Assembly (NCBI RefSeq): GCF_003992675.1
Contig: NZ_RZMZ01000015.1
Coordinates: 310,001 to 374,000, forward strand
Direction of reading: 5' to 3'
Origin: Flagellimonas marinaquae
GTDB taxonomy: Bacteria; Bacteroidota; Bacteroidia; Flavobacteriales; Flavobacteriaceae
DNA length: 64,000 bases
Numbering within the stretch: position 1 is the stretch's first letter; the number at the start of each line of letters is the position of its first letter. The translations under genes and the position numbers were made by a program. Positions 24,332 through 32,161 of this stretch are shown here, in pieces. The notes beneath the pieces were generated by a model. The model made no database searches, was not told the origin of the DNA, and saw only the letters and a list, made by a program, of their open reading frames with translations.

Positions 24332-26497
24332 ATGAAAAACAGCATTCTTCTTATCCTCTTACTGCTTACTTCTGGTACGCTTCTCGCGCAACAAACGATA
24401 TCAGGAACGGTAACGGATGCCAAGAACAATCCTATCGAGGGGGCGAACATTTATTTGGAGGGCACCTATGACGGGGCATCTTCCGAAGCCCAAGGAAAAT
24501 TCACTTTTGAAACGGAGGAGGAGGGTTTGCAAACCTTGGTCGTTTCCATGTTGTCCTATGAAACGCACTACGAGGCAGGAGACATCTCCTATTTCACCGA
24601 TATTCAAATAAAGCTGTCGGAGTCCTTCAATTCGTTGGATGGGGTTACCTTGACCGCTGGTACTTTTGAAGCCGGGGACAATTCAAAGGCATCGGTATTG
24701 AAGCCTTTGGATATTGTGACCACCGCGGGTGCGGCTGGAGATTTTGTGGCTGCATTGCAGACCTTGCCCGGAACCACAACGGTTAACGAAGATGGCCGGT
24801 TGTTTGTACGAGGTGGTACCGCCGATGAAACGCAAGTCTTTATTGACGGACTCCGGGTTTTTCAACCCTTTAATGCCACTGCCAACAATACTCCGACCCG
24901 AGGCAGGTTCTCGCCTTTTTTGTTTAAGGGCATCTCTTTTAGCACGGGTGGGTATTCCGCCGAATATGGGCAAGCCTTGTCCAGTGTGCTTCTGCTGAAC
25001 ACTACCGATGTTCCGGTTCAGGAGCAAACGGATATTTCAGTCATGAGCGTAGGAGGGGGTGTTGGGCATACCAAAATATGGAACGAAGACCAATCCTTGA
25101 GCCTCAATGTCAACTACCTGAACCTTGCCCCCTATGAAGAGTTGATACCATCCACCCAAGGTATGCGCTGGATAAGTCCATTTGAATCCATTTCTGGTGA
25201 GACTGTGTTTCGGAGCAAGGGCGAAAAAAGCATGTTCAAACTCTACACGGGTTTTAACCATGCCAATTTGGACATAGAGCAAGAGGACATCAATTTTGAT
25301 GACTTTGTACGGTTTCGATTAAGGAACAGTAATTTATACTTCAATGCTTCCTACAAGTACTATTTTGAAAATGATTGGAGCCTTACCTCAGGAGCTTCCA
25401 TTGCTTGGGACACCAACGATATCGGTATTATTGAAGACAAGGTCGATACCAAGGACACTTCGTCCCATCTGAAGTTGAAAGCTAGAAAAAACTTTAGCAA
25501 TCGGTTCGATTTGAGTTTTGGGGTGGAGTATTTCCATACCGATTATGAAGAAACCTACGAGGATGCGGCCAACAATCAGTTCGAGAATGGCTTTGTGGAC
25601 GGTCTTTGGGGCGCTTTTGCGGAATCCGATATCTTTTTGTCCAATCAATTTGCGATGAAACTAGGTGTTAGGGCCGAGCAGACAAGTCTCTTGGATGAAT
25701 TTCGGGTATCCCCGCGGGCTTCCTTGGCTTACAAACCCTGGGAAAACGGGCAATTTTCGTTGGCTTATGGAGATTTTTACCAACGACCGCTCACTGAAGT
25801 AGTGAAGTTTAATACGGAGGTGGGCATGGAGAAGGCATCCCATTATATCCTTAACTATCAATATATCAACAATGGCAAAACCTTTAGGGCGGAAGGCTAC
25901 TATAAGGATTATGACCAATTGATACGATTCGATACCAAAATGCCACAGTTCAATTCCGCATACTCCAATGCTGGGGATGGTTATGCGATGGGAATCGATA
26001 TATTTTGGAGGGACAGCAAAAGCATAGAAAACTTGGATTATTGGGCATCCTACTCCTATTTGGATACGGAAAGACAGTACAGGAACTTTCCGGAAAGGGC
26101 CACACCTAATTTTGCGCCAAAGCACAACCTATCGTTGGTTACCAAATATTGGGTGAACGATTTGAGGTCACAAATTGGTTTTTCCTATGCCTATGCTACG
26201 GGGAGACCGTATAATAACCCCAATACCGCGGATTTTATGGGGGAACGAACAAGGTCTTTTAGCAACTTGAGCTTTAACTGGGCTTATTTGATAGACCAAC
26301 AAAAAATACTCTACTTTTCAGTGAACAACCTTTTGGGCACAAACAATATTAGCAACTATCAATACGCCAACACACCCAATGCGGATGGTGTTTTCGACAG
26401 AAGGGCCATTACTCCGCCAGCGGATAGTTTTTTCTTTGTTGGCTTTTTCTGGACCATAAGCACGGATGGAAAGAGCAATCAATTGGACAATCTTTAG
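24332..26497 (+). CDS. TonB-dependent receptor with N-terminal carboxypeptidase-like domain
   Basis: This outer-membrane transporter is 721 residues from the ATG at 24332, with a signal peptide ending TLLAQ. A carboxypeptidase-regulatory-like beta-sandwich follows (TISGTVTDAKNNPIEGANIYLEGT). Next come the plug domain (LQTLPGTTTVNEDGRLFVRGG, FIDGLRVFQPF) and a beta-barrel with many aromatic strand ends, ending FVGFFWTIS. The substrate is unknown. The 17 residues upstream in the same frame lack signal-peptide character, so I chose the inner ATG. LytTR-like boxes upstream link it to the kinase locus at 31408-35750. Its stop is one base from the stop of the convergent DoxX gene. Confidence 0.93.
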   Translation: MKNSILLILLLLTSGTLLAQQTISGTVTDAKNNPIEGANIYLEGTYDGASSEAQGKFTFETEEEGLQTLVVSMLSYETHYEAGDISYFTDIQIKLSESFNSLDGVTLTAGTFEAGDNSKASVLKPLDIVTTAGAAGDFVAALQTLPGTTTVNEDGRLFVRGGTADETQVFIDGLRVFQPFNATANNTPTRGRFSPFLFKGISFSTGGYSAEYGQALSSVLLLNTTDVPVQEQTDISVMSVGGGVGHTKIWNEDQSLSLNVNYLNLAPYEELIPSTQGMRWISPFESISGETVFRSKGEKSMFKLYTGFNHANLDIEQEDINFDDFVRFRLRNSNLYFNASYKYYFENDWSLTSGASIAWDTNDIGIIEDKVDTKDTSSHLKLKARKNFSNRFDLSFGVEYFHTDYEETYEDAANNQFENGFVDGLWGAFAESDIFLSNQFAMKLGVRAEQTSLLDEFRVSPRASLAYKPWENGQFSLAYGDFYQRPLTEVVKFNTEVGMEKASHYILNYQYINNGKTFRAEGYYKDYDQLIRFDTKMPQFNSAYSNAGDGYAMGIDIFWRDSKSIENLDYWASYSYLDTERQYRNFPERATPNFAPKHNLSLVTKYWVNDLRSQIGFSYAYATGRPYNNPNTADFMGERTRSFSNLSFNWAYLIDQQKILYFSVNNLLGTNNISNYQYANTPNADGVFDRRAITPPADSFFFVGFFWTISTDGKSNQLDNL

Positions 26498-26498
26498 A

Positions 26499-26921
26499 TC
26501 ATTGCTGCATTTTCAGGTAATAATCCACCGAATGTTTTCCCGAACCGTATACAATAAAGAAGAGTGTGGTAAGAAGTACAATAATGGCCAGTATAAGGTT
26601 ATTGGTGTCCATCTGGCCCAAAAAATTGGTAAGGATGGCCCCAAACAGGATGGGCAATTGTGCAATGGCGGCCCAGCGCGTTAGCAATCCCACAACAATG
26701 AGCAAACCTCCCACAAAGTGGGCCGGAATCAAGTAGTGTAGAAAGATCATACCACCAGGTAACTCCTGAAAAGGACTGGCAAGTCGCTCCATCTCTTGAT
26801 AGTTGTTCATAAATTCGATGCCTTTTATAAAAAAGACAACACCCAACAAGATCCGTATCAGGTCCAGTAGGAGGTAGGTATGGGCATTCGCCCATTTATT
26901 GAGCTTTTTGATGAGACCCAT
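26499..26921 (-). CDS. DoxX family membrane protein
   Basis: The 140-residue protein has four predicted membrane helices and the DoxX pattern LLLDLIRILLGVVFFIKGIEF near residues 17-37, GGLLIVVGLLTRWAA near 71-85 and a C-terminal helix IILAIIV-like stretch near 109-125. DoxX-type proteins are small quinone-related or redox-linked membrane proteins; the role here is unknown. It is convergent with the TonB receptor gene, with one base between the stop codons. It is transcribed alone. Confidence 0.9.
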   Translation of the reverse strand: MGLIKKLNKWANAHTYLLLDLIRILLGVVFFIKGIEFMNNYQEMERLASPFQELPGGMIFLHYLIPAHFVGGLLIVVGLLTRWAAIAQLPILFGAILTNFLGQMDTNNLILAIIVLLTTLFFIVYGSGKHSVDYYLKMQQ

Positions 26922-27043
26922 GACGAAGAAATTTAAAAGTGTCTTTATAAGGTACTCATTTTTAGTGATATATGGTAGAAAAAGTGATTAAACCTCTCCA
27001 TGAACGGGGATTTGTACAACTTCCCTTGCGAAATGGGTAAGGC

Positions 27044-27517
27044 TCAGATGATGTTTAGTTCCATTTGAATATCACTTCGGCTGTACGGTGAAGCTATCCT
27101 GACCATTTCCCGGAAGCCCAATTTTTTATAAAGTGACAAGGCGGGTCCTAGTTTTCGGTTGCTTTCCAAGAACAGTTTTTTTGCGCCCAATTCTTTTGCT
27201 TTGGCAATAACATGCTCGCCCAACAGCTTTCCAATGCCTTTTCCCTGTGCTTTTGGGGATACTCCCATTTTGGACAGCTCAAAATCGTAACCTTCATGGA
27301 TGCAGGGAATCAAGGCACATACACCCACCGCCTCTCCTTCCCATAGGGCAACAGCGATATAGCCTCCCTTGTCCAATATATATTCCTTTGGATGGTTGAG
27401 AGCTCGTTTATCCATCTCTTCCAACTCAAAATAAGTTAGGATCCATTCTTCGTTCAGTCGCCTAAAATCATCCTGATAGGCATCAGAATACGGAATTATC
27501 AAGGGAATTGTATCCAT
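27044..27517 (-). CDS. GNAT family N-acetyltransferase
   Basis: The 157-residue product has the GNAT acetyl-CoA site: SKMGVSPKAQGKGIGKLLGEHVI near residues 81-103 contains the Q-x-x-G-x-G/A motif. It is followed by AKKLFLESNRKLGPALSLYKKLGF, typical of motif B. It should acetylate an amine substrate, which cannot be told from the sequence. No signal peptide is seen. It is transcribed alone, divergent from the PorP/SprF gene, whose repeat-containing promoter fills the 275-bp gap. Confidence 0.92.
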   Translation of the reverse strand: MDTIPLIIPYSDAYQDDFRRLNEEWILTYFELEEMDKRALNHPKEYILDKGGYIAVALWEGEAVGVCALIPCIHEGYDFELSKMGVSPKAQGKGIGKLLGEHVIAKAKELGAKKLFLESNRKLGPALSLYKKLGFREMVRIASPYSRSDIQMELNII

Positions 27518-27569
27518 TGGAGAGGTTTCTGTTGATTTTTACCGTCAAAAATAAATTGAATTCCAGTAA

Positions 27570-27656
27570 CATCCGTCAATTGAAATGGGGTATTCATGGA
27601 TTGAAACGGCCTATCCGTCAATTGGGCGTTCCATTCAACGAAAAAATTACCTTTTG
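27570..27656 (+). promoter_or_regulatory. Triple 21-bp-spaced repeats upstream of PorP/SprF gene
   Basis: Cores TCCGTCAAT, TTCATGGAT and TCCGTCAAT start at 27572, 27593 and 27614, exactly 21 bp apart. The flanking ATTG is kept in all three. A -7-like TACCTTTTG lies at 27648-27656 (TTTG 39 bp after the last core starts). The leader to the start codon at 27793 is about 130 nt and holds nothing I can name. Confidence 0.65.
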
Positions 27657-27792
27657 GTCGAGAAAATAATTAGTTTTACATTACGTTTTAGTGGTAAAAT
27701 TCTTACAAGGTCCCAAATCTTGCAAATAAAGAACTTAAAAACATATCAGCCTGTTCCCATCGGGCGCATTAACCTACAAACCCCAATCGGCT

Positions 27793-29580
27793 ATGGAGAT
27801 AAAACTACCCCAGTTTCCCCAAACTGTATTCCCGTCCCAAGTTGAGCGCTTCCTTTACGCGTTCTTCATTGTTATTTTTCTTGGCCTTCCCATTCAGGCA
27901 CAGGAGGAAAACAATCCTTATGTGAGCTACGATGTCCCGTTTCAAAATCTGTTGAAATTCAATAGATTTTTGATCAACCCCACCTTTTCGTCCATACGCG
28001 AGGACAAATCGTATATCAATTTCTTTCACCGAAGCCAGAGCGCAGATTTCGACAACAACCGCCAGAACTATTTTTTGAGTTATAGCGGAAGGTTGAGCGA
28101 TAAGATCGGCCTAGGTTTCAGTCTTTACAACCAACGTGAGGGGGTAATTTCCAACCTTGGTGTCATGGCCAATTATTCCCACGGTATCCAGTTAGGCGAG
28201 GAGAGTAGTTTAACATTTGGGGTAAATATCCCTTATTATGTGAGCAGTTATGATCCCAGCAGGGCAGTTGCCTTGGAGGAAGACCCAGTGCTCAACGAAG
28301 CAAGCGAAAGTTCCATTCTTTCCTTTCAGCCAGGTCTCAATCTAACCATAGGCAAGTTTGATTTTGGTGTCTTTGCCCAAAATTTGGTGGATTTCAATTT
28401 AAGATCCGGGGAATCCTTGACCAATTTCAACCAAAAGACCTTTTCCGGTCATGTACAATACGTACAGGACATGGCAAGTGGAAGCGGTATTTTTGAGGAT
28501 GCCCGTTTAATGCCTTTGGCGCGTGTGCGTTTTGAAGGCGGCGAAGACCCGATTTTTGGTGGAGGTGTGATTTTTGACCTACCTAAACTGGGATGGATAC
28601 AAGGTGGATATGACCAATTTTATGGTGCTTCGGCAGGAACGGGTTTTAACTTGAACCAAAGGCTATCCTTTGGCTATAATTTTGAGAAAAGTCTCAACAA
28701 TAGTATTGCCAATCTTGGGGTGACCCACGAAATCTCAATCGCTTATTCCTTTGTGCCCAATTTGTCCAAGAACACCTTTATGGTTTCCAATGAGGATGAA
28801 GAGAACAAGTTGGAAAATAATAGTGTGGCTGATGCTGGTGAAGAAACGAAGAAAACCGAAACGAACAGTAAGCTGGATGCAAAAACTACCTTGAGACCGA
28901 CCAATCAGGAGGATAGGGCCTACTGGGAAGAGCGTATTGCCCAATTGCAGCAAGAGCAAGAAGATAGCTATGCCGTAATCGATGATCTGCTGTACAAAAT
29001 GGATTCCATGAAGCAGAGTAGGGAAGAGGATATGGAAAAACGCTTTGAAATGGTGATGCGATTGGTAAAACGCCATAACGGCGATGACATTCCCGGGATT
29101 GAAGCCAAAGCACAAAAATTATACACCGTCGATAGCCAGCAATTGGACTCCGTTTACAATTCCATTGAAAACTCCATGAACACTGCTTTGGCGCAGCAAA
29201 CGAAAAAAGCAAGTGCAACCGCTAAACCAATACAAGAAGGGTCTTTTCATGGTGGCGCCTTTGAACCGATTGAAAAATACATCAGTCTGGAAGGAGTTGG
29301 GCAAGGGCATTACATTGTGGCCAATGTGTTCAAGAACGAGACTTACCTTAAAAACTTTATGGAAGAGTTAAAGAGCCAAGGATTGGAGGCACAATACTTC
29401 AAGAATCCAGAAAACGGACTCAACTATGTGTACTTGGCCAAATTTGAAGAGAATGAACTGGCCTATGAGGCTTACCGATCCAAAATGGAAGGGAAATATC
29501 GAGATGAAATTTGGATCATGCATGTGGAAAATTCAAGGTATGCCAACTGGGCGGACGCCATTTTCCAAGATATTGAATGA
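27793..29580 (+). CDS. PorP/SprF-type membrane protein with C-terminal SPOR-like domain
   Basis: The 595-residue protein has a signal peptide (hydrophobic 20-33, ending PIQAQ). Residues about 38-330 form a PorP/SprF type IX secretion barrel (FNRFLINPTFSSIREDKSYINFFHRSQ, GLGFSLYNQREGVISNLG). Residues 340-500 are a Glu/Lys/Gln-rich linker with a coiled coil (EERIAQLQQEQEDSYAVIDDLLYKMDSM). Residues 510-595 look like a SPOR-type domain (HYIVANVFKNETYLKNFM). SprF partners usually help export a large SprB-like adhesin and are shorter. No adhesin gene is adjacent. The fusion suggests anchoring to peptidoglycan. The start is the only ATG before the signal peptide. Confidence 0.88.
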   Translation: MEIKLPQFPQTVFPSQVERFLYAFFIVIFLGLPIQAQEENNPYVSYDVPFQNLLKFNRFLINPTFSSIREDKSYINFFHRSQSADFDNNRQNYFLSYSGRLSDKIGLGFSLYNQREGVISNLGVMANYSHGIQLGEESSLTFGVNIPYYVSSYDPSRAVALEEDPVLNEASESSILSFQPGLNLTIGKFDFGVFAQNLVDFNLRSGESLTNFNQKTFSGHVQYVQDMASGSGIFEDARLMPLARVRFEGGEDPIFGGGVIFDLPKLGWIQGGYDQFYGASAGTGFNLNQRLSFGYNFEKSLNNSIANLGVTHEISIAYSFVPNLSKNTFMVSNEDEENKLENNSVADAGEETKKTETNSKLDAKTTLRPTNQEDRAYWEERIAQLQQEQEDSYAVIDDLLYKMDSMKQSREEDMEKRFEMVMRLVKRHNGDDIPGIEAKAQKLYTVDSQQLDSVYNSIENSMNTALAQQTKKASATAKPIQEGSFHGGAFEPIEKYISLEGVGQGHYIVANVFKNETYLKNFMEELKSQGLEAQYFKNPENGLNYVYLAKFEENELAYEAYRSKMEGKYRDEIWIMHVENSRYANWADAIFQDIE

Positions 29581-29585
29581 GACCT

Positions 29586-30197
29586 TTACTCTTTGTTGTT
29601 TTGCATCAAAGACGCAACGCCCTGGCTCCCCGAGTCGGGGCGTTCCTTTAGCTCCGAGACGATTTTTTTATGATCTGCAGCACGGGTCTGCGAAAGTTTG
29701 TAAGTGGCTTGAATATCGGATATGCGTATCTCAAAACCAACCACTCCCTTTACTTGGCGAAGGGTTTGCGGCGACATGTGGTCCAAGGAGATAGGATTTT
29801 TGGAGTCTCTCTCATATTTGTTCACCAACCGATGCATTGAGGCCATGGTTTCATCTTCGCTCAATACCCGAAGAGCTCCATAAACATGCACGGCAACGTA
29901 GTTCCAGGTGGGTACCTCTTCTTCCTTGTACCATGAAGAGGAAACATAAGCGTGGGGACCGTTGAAAATACAGAGCACTTCTGCTTCGTTCCTGAAATAT
30001 TTCCATTGTGGATTGGCTTTGGCTATGTGCCCGACCAAAACATCATTTCCATGTTCATCTTCTTCCAATTCCAATGGAATATGGGTGCCCCAAGGCTTGT
30101 TTTCCATAACATTGATGAGAATGCCAAAACTGTTTTTTTTAATAAACTTCTTGACTTCTTCAGTATCGTGATTTTGGTAATGTGGTGGGATGTACAT
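29586..30197 (-). CDS. PaiB-type FMN-binding negative regulator
   Basis: The product is 203 residues from the ATG at 30197, with the PaiB-like opening MYIPPHYQNHDTEEVKKFI. It then shows GTHIPLELEEDE, HIAKANPQWKYF near the middle, GPHAYVSSSWYKEEEVPTWNY and LRQVKGVVGFEIRI. These proteins have a split-barrel flavin-reductase-like fold and bind FMN. In Bacillus PaiB regulates sporulation and protease genes. The frame extends to 30221, adding eight residues that relatives lack. It stands alone; the stop is 6 bp from the stop of the convergent PorP/SprF gene. Confidence 0.9.
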   Translation of the reverse strand: MYIPPHYQNHDTEEVKKFIKKNSFGILINVMENKPWGTHIPLELEEDEHGNDVLVGHIAKANPQWKYFRNEAEVLCIFNGPHAYVSSSWYKEEEVPTWNYVAVHVYGALRVLSEDETMASMHRLVNKYERDSKNPISLDHMSPQTLRQVKGVVGFEIRISDIQATYKLSQTRAADHKKIVSELKERPDSGSQGVASLMQNNKE

Positions 30198-30291
30198 ATG
30201 GATTGAACCTATGGTTTTCAAATGTAAAAAGGTAAAGGTAGTAAATAAGCTTTCTTGCCATAGGATTTTTGATGCCCTGATTCAAGGGTCA

Positions 30292-30320
30292 TAAAAAAAG
30301 ACCCAATTAAGGGCCTTTTC
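30292..30320 (-). terminator. Terminator after NTF2-like lipoprotein gene
   Basis: On the minus strand AAGGCCC (30317-30311) pairs with GGGTCTT (30304-30298) including a G-T wobble, followed by TTTTT. It lies about 30 bp past the stop of the gene ending at 30347. Confidence 0.65.
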
Positions 30321-30346
30321 TGTCAATAGTATCTGTGGAACCTAAT

Positions 30347-30868
30347 TTATTCCATGGGTTCCATTTCTTCCTCTGCCATTTTGGCTTCGGCTTCTATTTT
30401 TTGAAGTTCCATCACAATTTCAGAAGGGTCCCAATAGCCATGCTCTCTCACTATTTTCCCATCCACAAATTGATAGGTCAAATGTATGGGGATATAGATA
30501 TCCTTGTTATTGGCGGCCAGGGTTCCTTTCCAGCCCAACCAACAATTCACCCAAGTTTCCCCATCGTCGGTAACCACCATTTCATATTCCATGTTGTCTC
30601 CACCAAAACCTCTGGAGGCATAATTCTGATCCGATTGTTTGTGATAGTCCATGGCCTCGCTAGGGGACATAGGATTGTTAATGGTGTTGTAGTAGGTTTT
30701 GGAGGTGTCGGCATACATACTGGTATCGTACGTTTTACTGTTGTAATTGGAAATCAGTTTTTTAACGGTGTTTATTTCCGGTGAATCCTGTGTATACCTT
30801 ACAGGACCTTGTTGGCATGCACTGAAGGCCAGTACAGCAATAGCGCAAAGGAAAATTACTTTTTTCAT
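30347..30868 (-). CDS. NTF2-like (SnoaL-type) lipoprotein
   Basis: The 173-residue product has a clear lipoprotein signal ending AFSAC (Cys18). The mature domain has the mixed alpha-beta order of the NTF2/SnoaL-like group: an opening helix (INTVKKLISNYN), then a strand-rich part with WVNCWLGWKGTL, HLTYQFVDGKIVREHGYWDPSEI. The C-terminal Glu/Met/Ala-rich helix is charged. Its ligand is unknown and the match is by fold. A 17-bp palindrome lies 40 bp upstream of the start codon. It is a single gene with its own terminator. Confidence 0.8.
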   Translation of the reverse strand: MKKVIFLCAIAVLAFSACQQGPVRYTQDSPEINTVKKLISNYNSKTYDTSMYADTSKTYYNTINNPMSPSEAMDYHKQSDQNYASRGFGGDNMEYEMVVTDDGETWVNCWLGWKGTLAANNKDIYIPIHLTYQFVDGKIVREHGYWDPSEIVMELQKIEAEAKMAEEEMEPME

Positions 30869-30907
30869 TGTCTTTTGAATTAAGGTTAATTATTTATAGT
30901 GAAAACA

Positions 30908-30924
30908 CGGTCAACCGTTGACCG
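30908..30924. promoter_or_regulatory. Perfect 17-bp palindrome, operator candidate
   Basis: CGGTCAAC, a central C, and GTTGACCG form an odd palindrome 40 bp upstream of the NTF2-like gene. The rest of the 663-bp gap to 31532 has a short GGTTGC/GCAACC hairpin at 30989-31003, a longer-looped hairpin at 31091-31125 (GCCGTAA with TTACGGC), and the LytTR-like boxes at 31408-31437. No protein gene is convincing there. Confidence 0.45.
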
Positions 30925-31407
30925 GAATTTTTCCAAAGAAATAGCCAGAACTACACAGATAGGTGTACAGATTGGCAATGATAAAGGTGGTTGCGAAGCA
31001 ACCGAATGCTTATTGGGGATACAACTTGCCTTTTCATCCACAAAGGATAATTCAGTGACAAGTACTTGGGTCTATTGAAAAAGGAAATACGCCGTAAGTG
31101 TTTTGTTTGATTAGTGTTTTACGGCCTTTATAAAGGTAGTAAAAAACTGTAAGAGAGCGGCTTAAAAATAAAATCAATACAGGTACTGTGGTAAAAAAAG
31201 CGTTGTTAAGATGTTTTTCTGACAATATGGGACTATTGCCTTTCCAATCTTGTACGGAAAGGAAGTCGAAAATCTAACCTTGAGATTAAATAGGTGAAGG
31301 AAGTGAGTCAGTATGATAGTGCTAGTGTAGCCAAGAAAGCATTCTACCATAGTTGAATACAATAGTTGTTTTCATGACTTGTCAGCGGATAATTGGGAGT
31401 AAAATCT

Positions 31408-31478
31408 ACAGTCTATCCCCAAAAAAGTACAGTTCGGTCAAACTTCTTTTGGAAGGCACCTTGGTCGATTCATCTTTG
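31408..31478 (+). promoter_or_regulatory. LytTR-like paired boxes and -7 element of the TPR-kinase operon
   Basis: ACAGTCTAT at 31408-31416 and ACAGTTCGG at 31429-31437 are 21 bp apart; the second matches the LytTR consensus at every position. The -7-like element CATCTTTG ends at 31478, its TTTG exactly 46 bp after the second box begins. The leader carries the shared ATCAAA-A-tract-GAACAGTC-ATG pattern. Confidence 0.7.
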
Positions 31479-31531
31479 TGTCATCAATAATCAATCCTGG
31501 AATACATCCAGCATCAAAAAAAAGAACAGTC

Positions 31532-32155
31532 ATGAAAAAACTATTGTTGGCCGCATTTCTATTCGCCGTATCCTTTGCAAACGCGCAAGACCGTTACGCC
31601 ACAGGAATGGAAAAGGCATTTGCCTTGTGGGAAGAGCAAAAAATGATGGAAGCCTCCCATTTATTCGAGCGTATCGCTACCGCTGAGCCGGATAAATGGG
31701 TGCCCTATTATTATGTGTCGCAAATCAACACCTTGATTTCTTTTGGGGAAACGGACGAAGCCAAACTGAGCAACCAATTGGAAAAAGCCAAAGAATTTTT
31801 GGATGTGGCCAAGGCCATCTCTCCCAATAATCCCGAGCTCTTGATCCAGGAAGCGCTTATCAATACAGCATGGATTGCTTTTGATGGGGCCACCTATGGA
31901 ATGACACTTTCCCCAAAAAACGCTCAATTGTACCAAAAAGCCTTGGAAATCGCTCCAAAAAATCCAAGGGTCATCCTTTCCAAAGCAGAATGGGATATGG
32001 GTTCGGCCCGTTATTTTGGCAAGGACATAACACCTTATTGCAAAGACGTGGAAAGAGCCTTGGAACTTTTTGCTACCTTTAATTCCGAAATACCATTTTA
32101 CCCTACATGGGGAGAGGAAAGGGCCAAGGAAGTCCTCGAGAACTGTGGTAAATAA
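31532..32155 (+). CDS. Exported TPR-repeat protein linked to LytS-type kinase
   Basis: The product is 207 residues from the ATG at 31532, with a signal peptide ending SFANAQ. The mature part has about four helix pairs of the tetratricopeptide kind (MEASHLFERIATAEPDKWVPYYY, LEKAKEFLDVAKAISPNNPELLI, LYQKALEIAPKNPRVIL). The helices could bind a protein partner in the periplasm. It is 6 bp from the LytS-type kinase gene and must share its transcript. I infer that it feeds a signal to that kinase, which is not established. A longer frame upstream (from 31478) would start within the promoter. Confidence 0.85.
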   Translation: MKKLLLAAFLFAVSFANAQDRYATGMEKAFALWEEQKMMEASHLFERIATAEPDKWVPYYYVSQINTLISFGETDEAKLSNQLEKAKEFLDVAKAISPNNPELLIQEALINTAWIAFDGATYGMTLSPKNAQLYQKALEIAPKNPRVILSKAEWDMGSARYFGKDITPYCKDVERALELFATFNSEIPFYPTWGEERAKEVLENCGK

Positions 32156-32161
32156 AAACCT

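Noticed and set aside
31174..31362. Minus-strand frame of 62 codons upstream of the TPR-kinase operon
   Set aside because: No similarity, no ribosome-binding or terminator signals.
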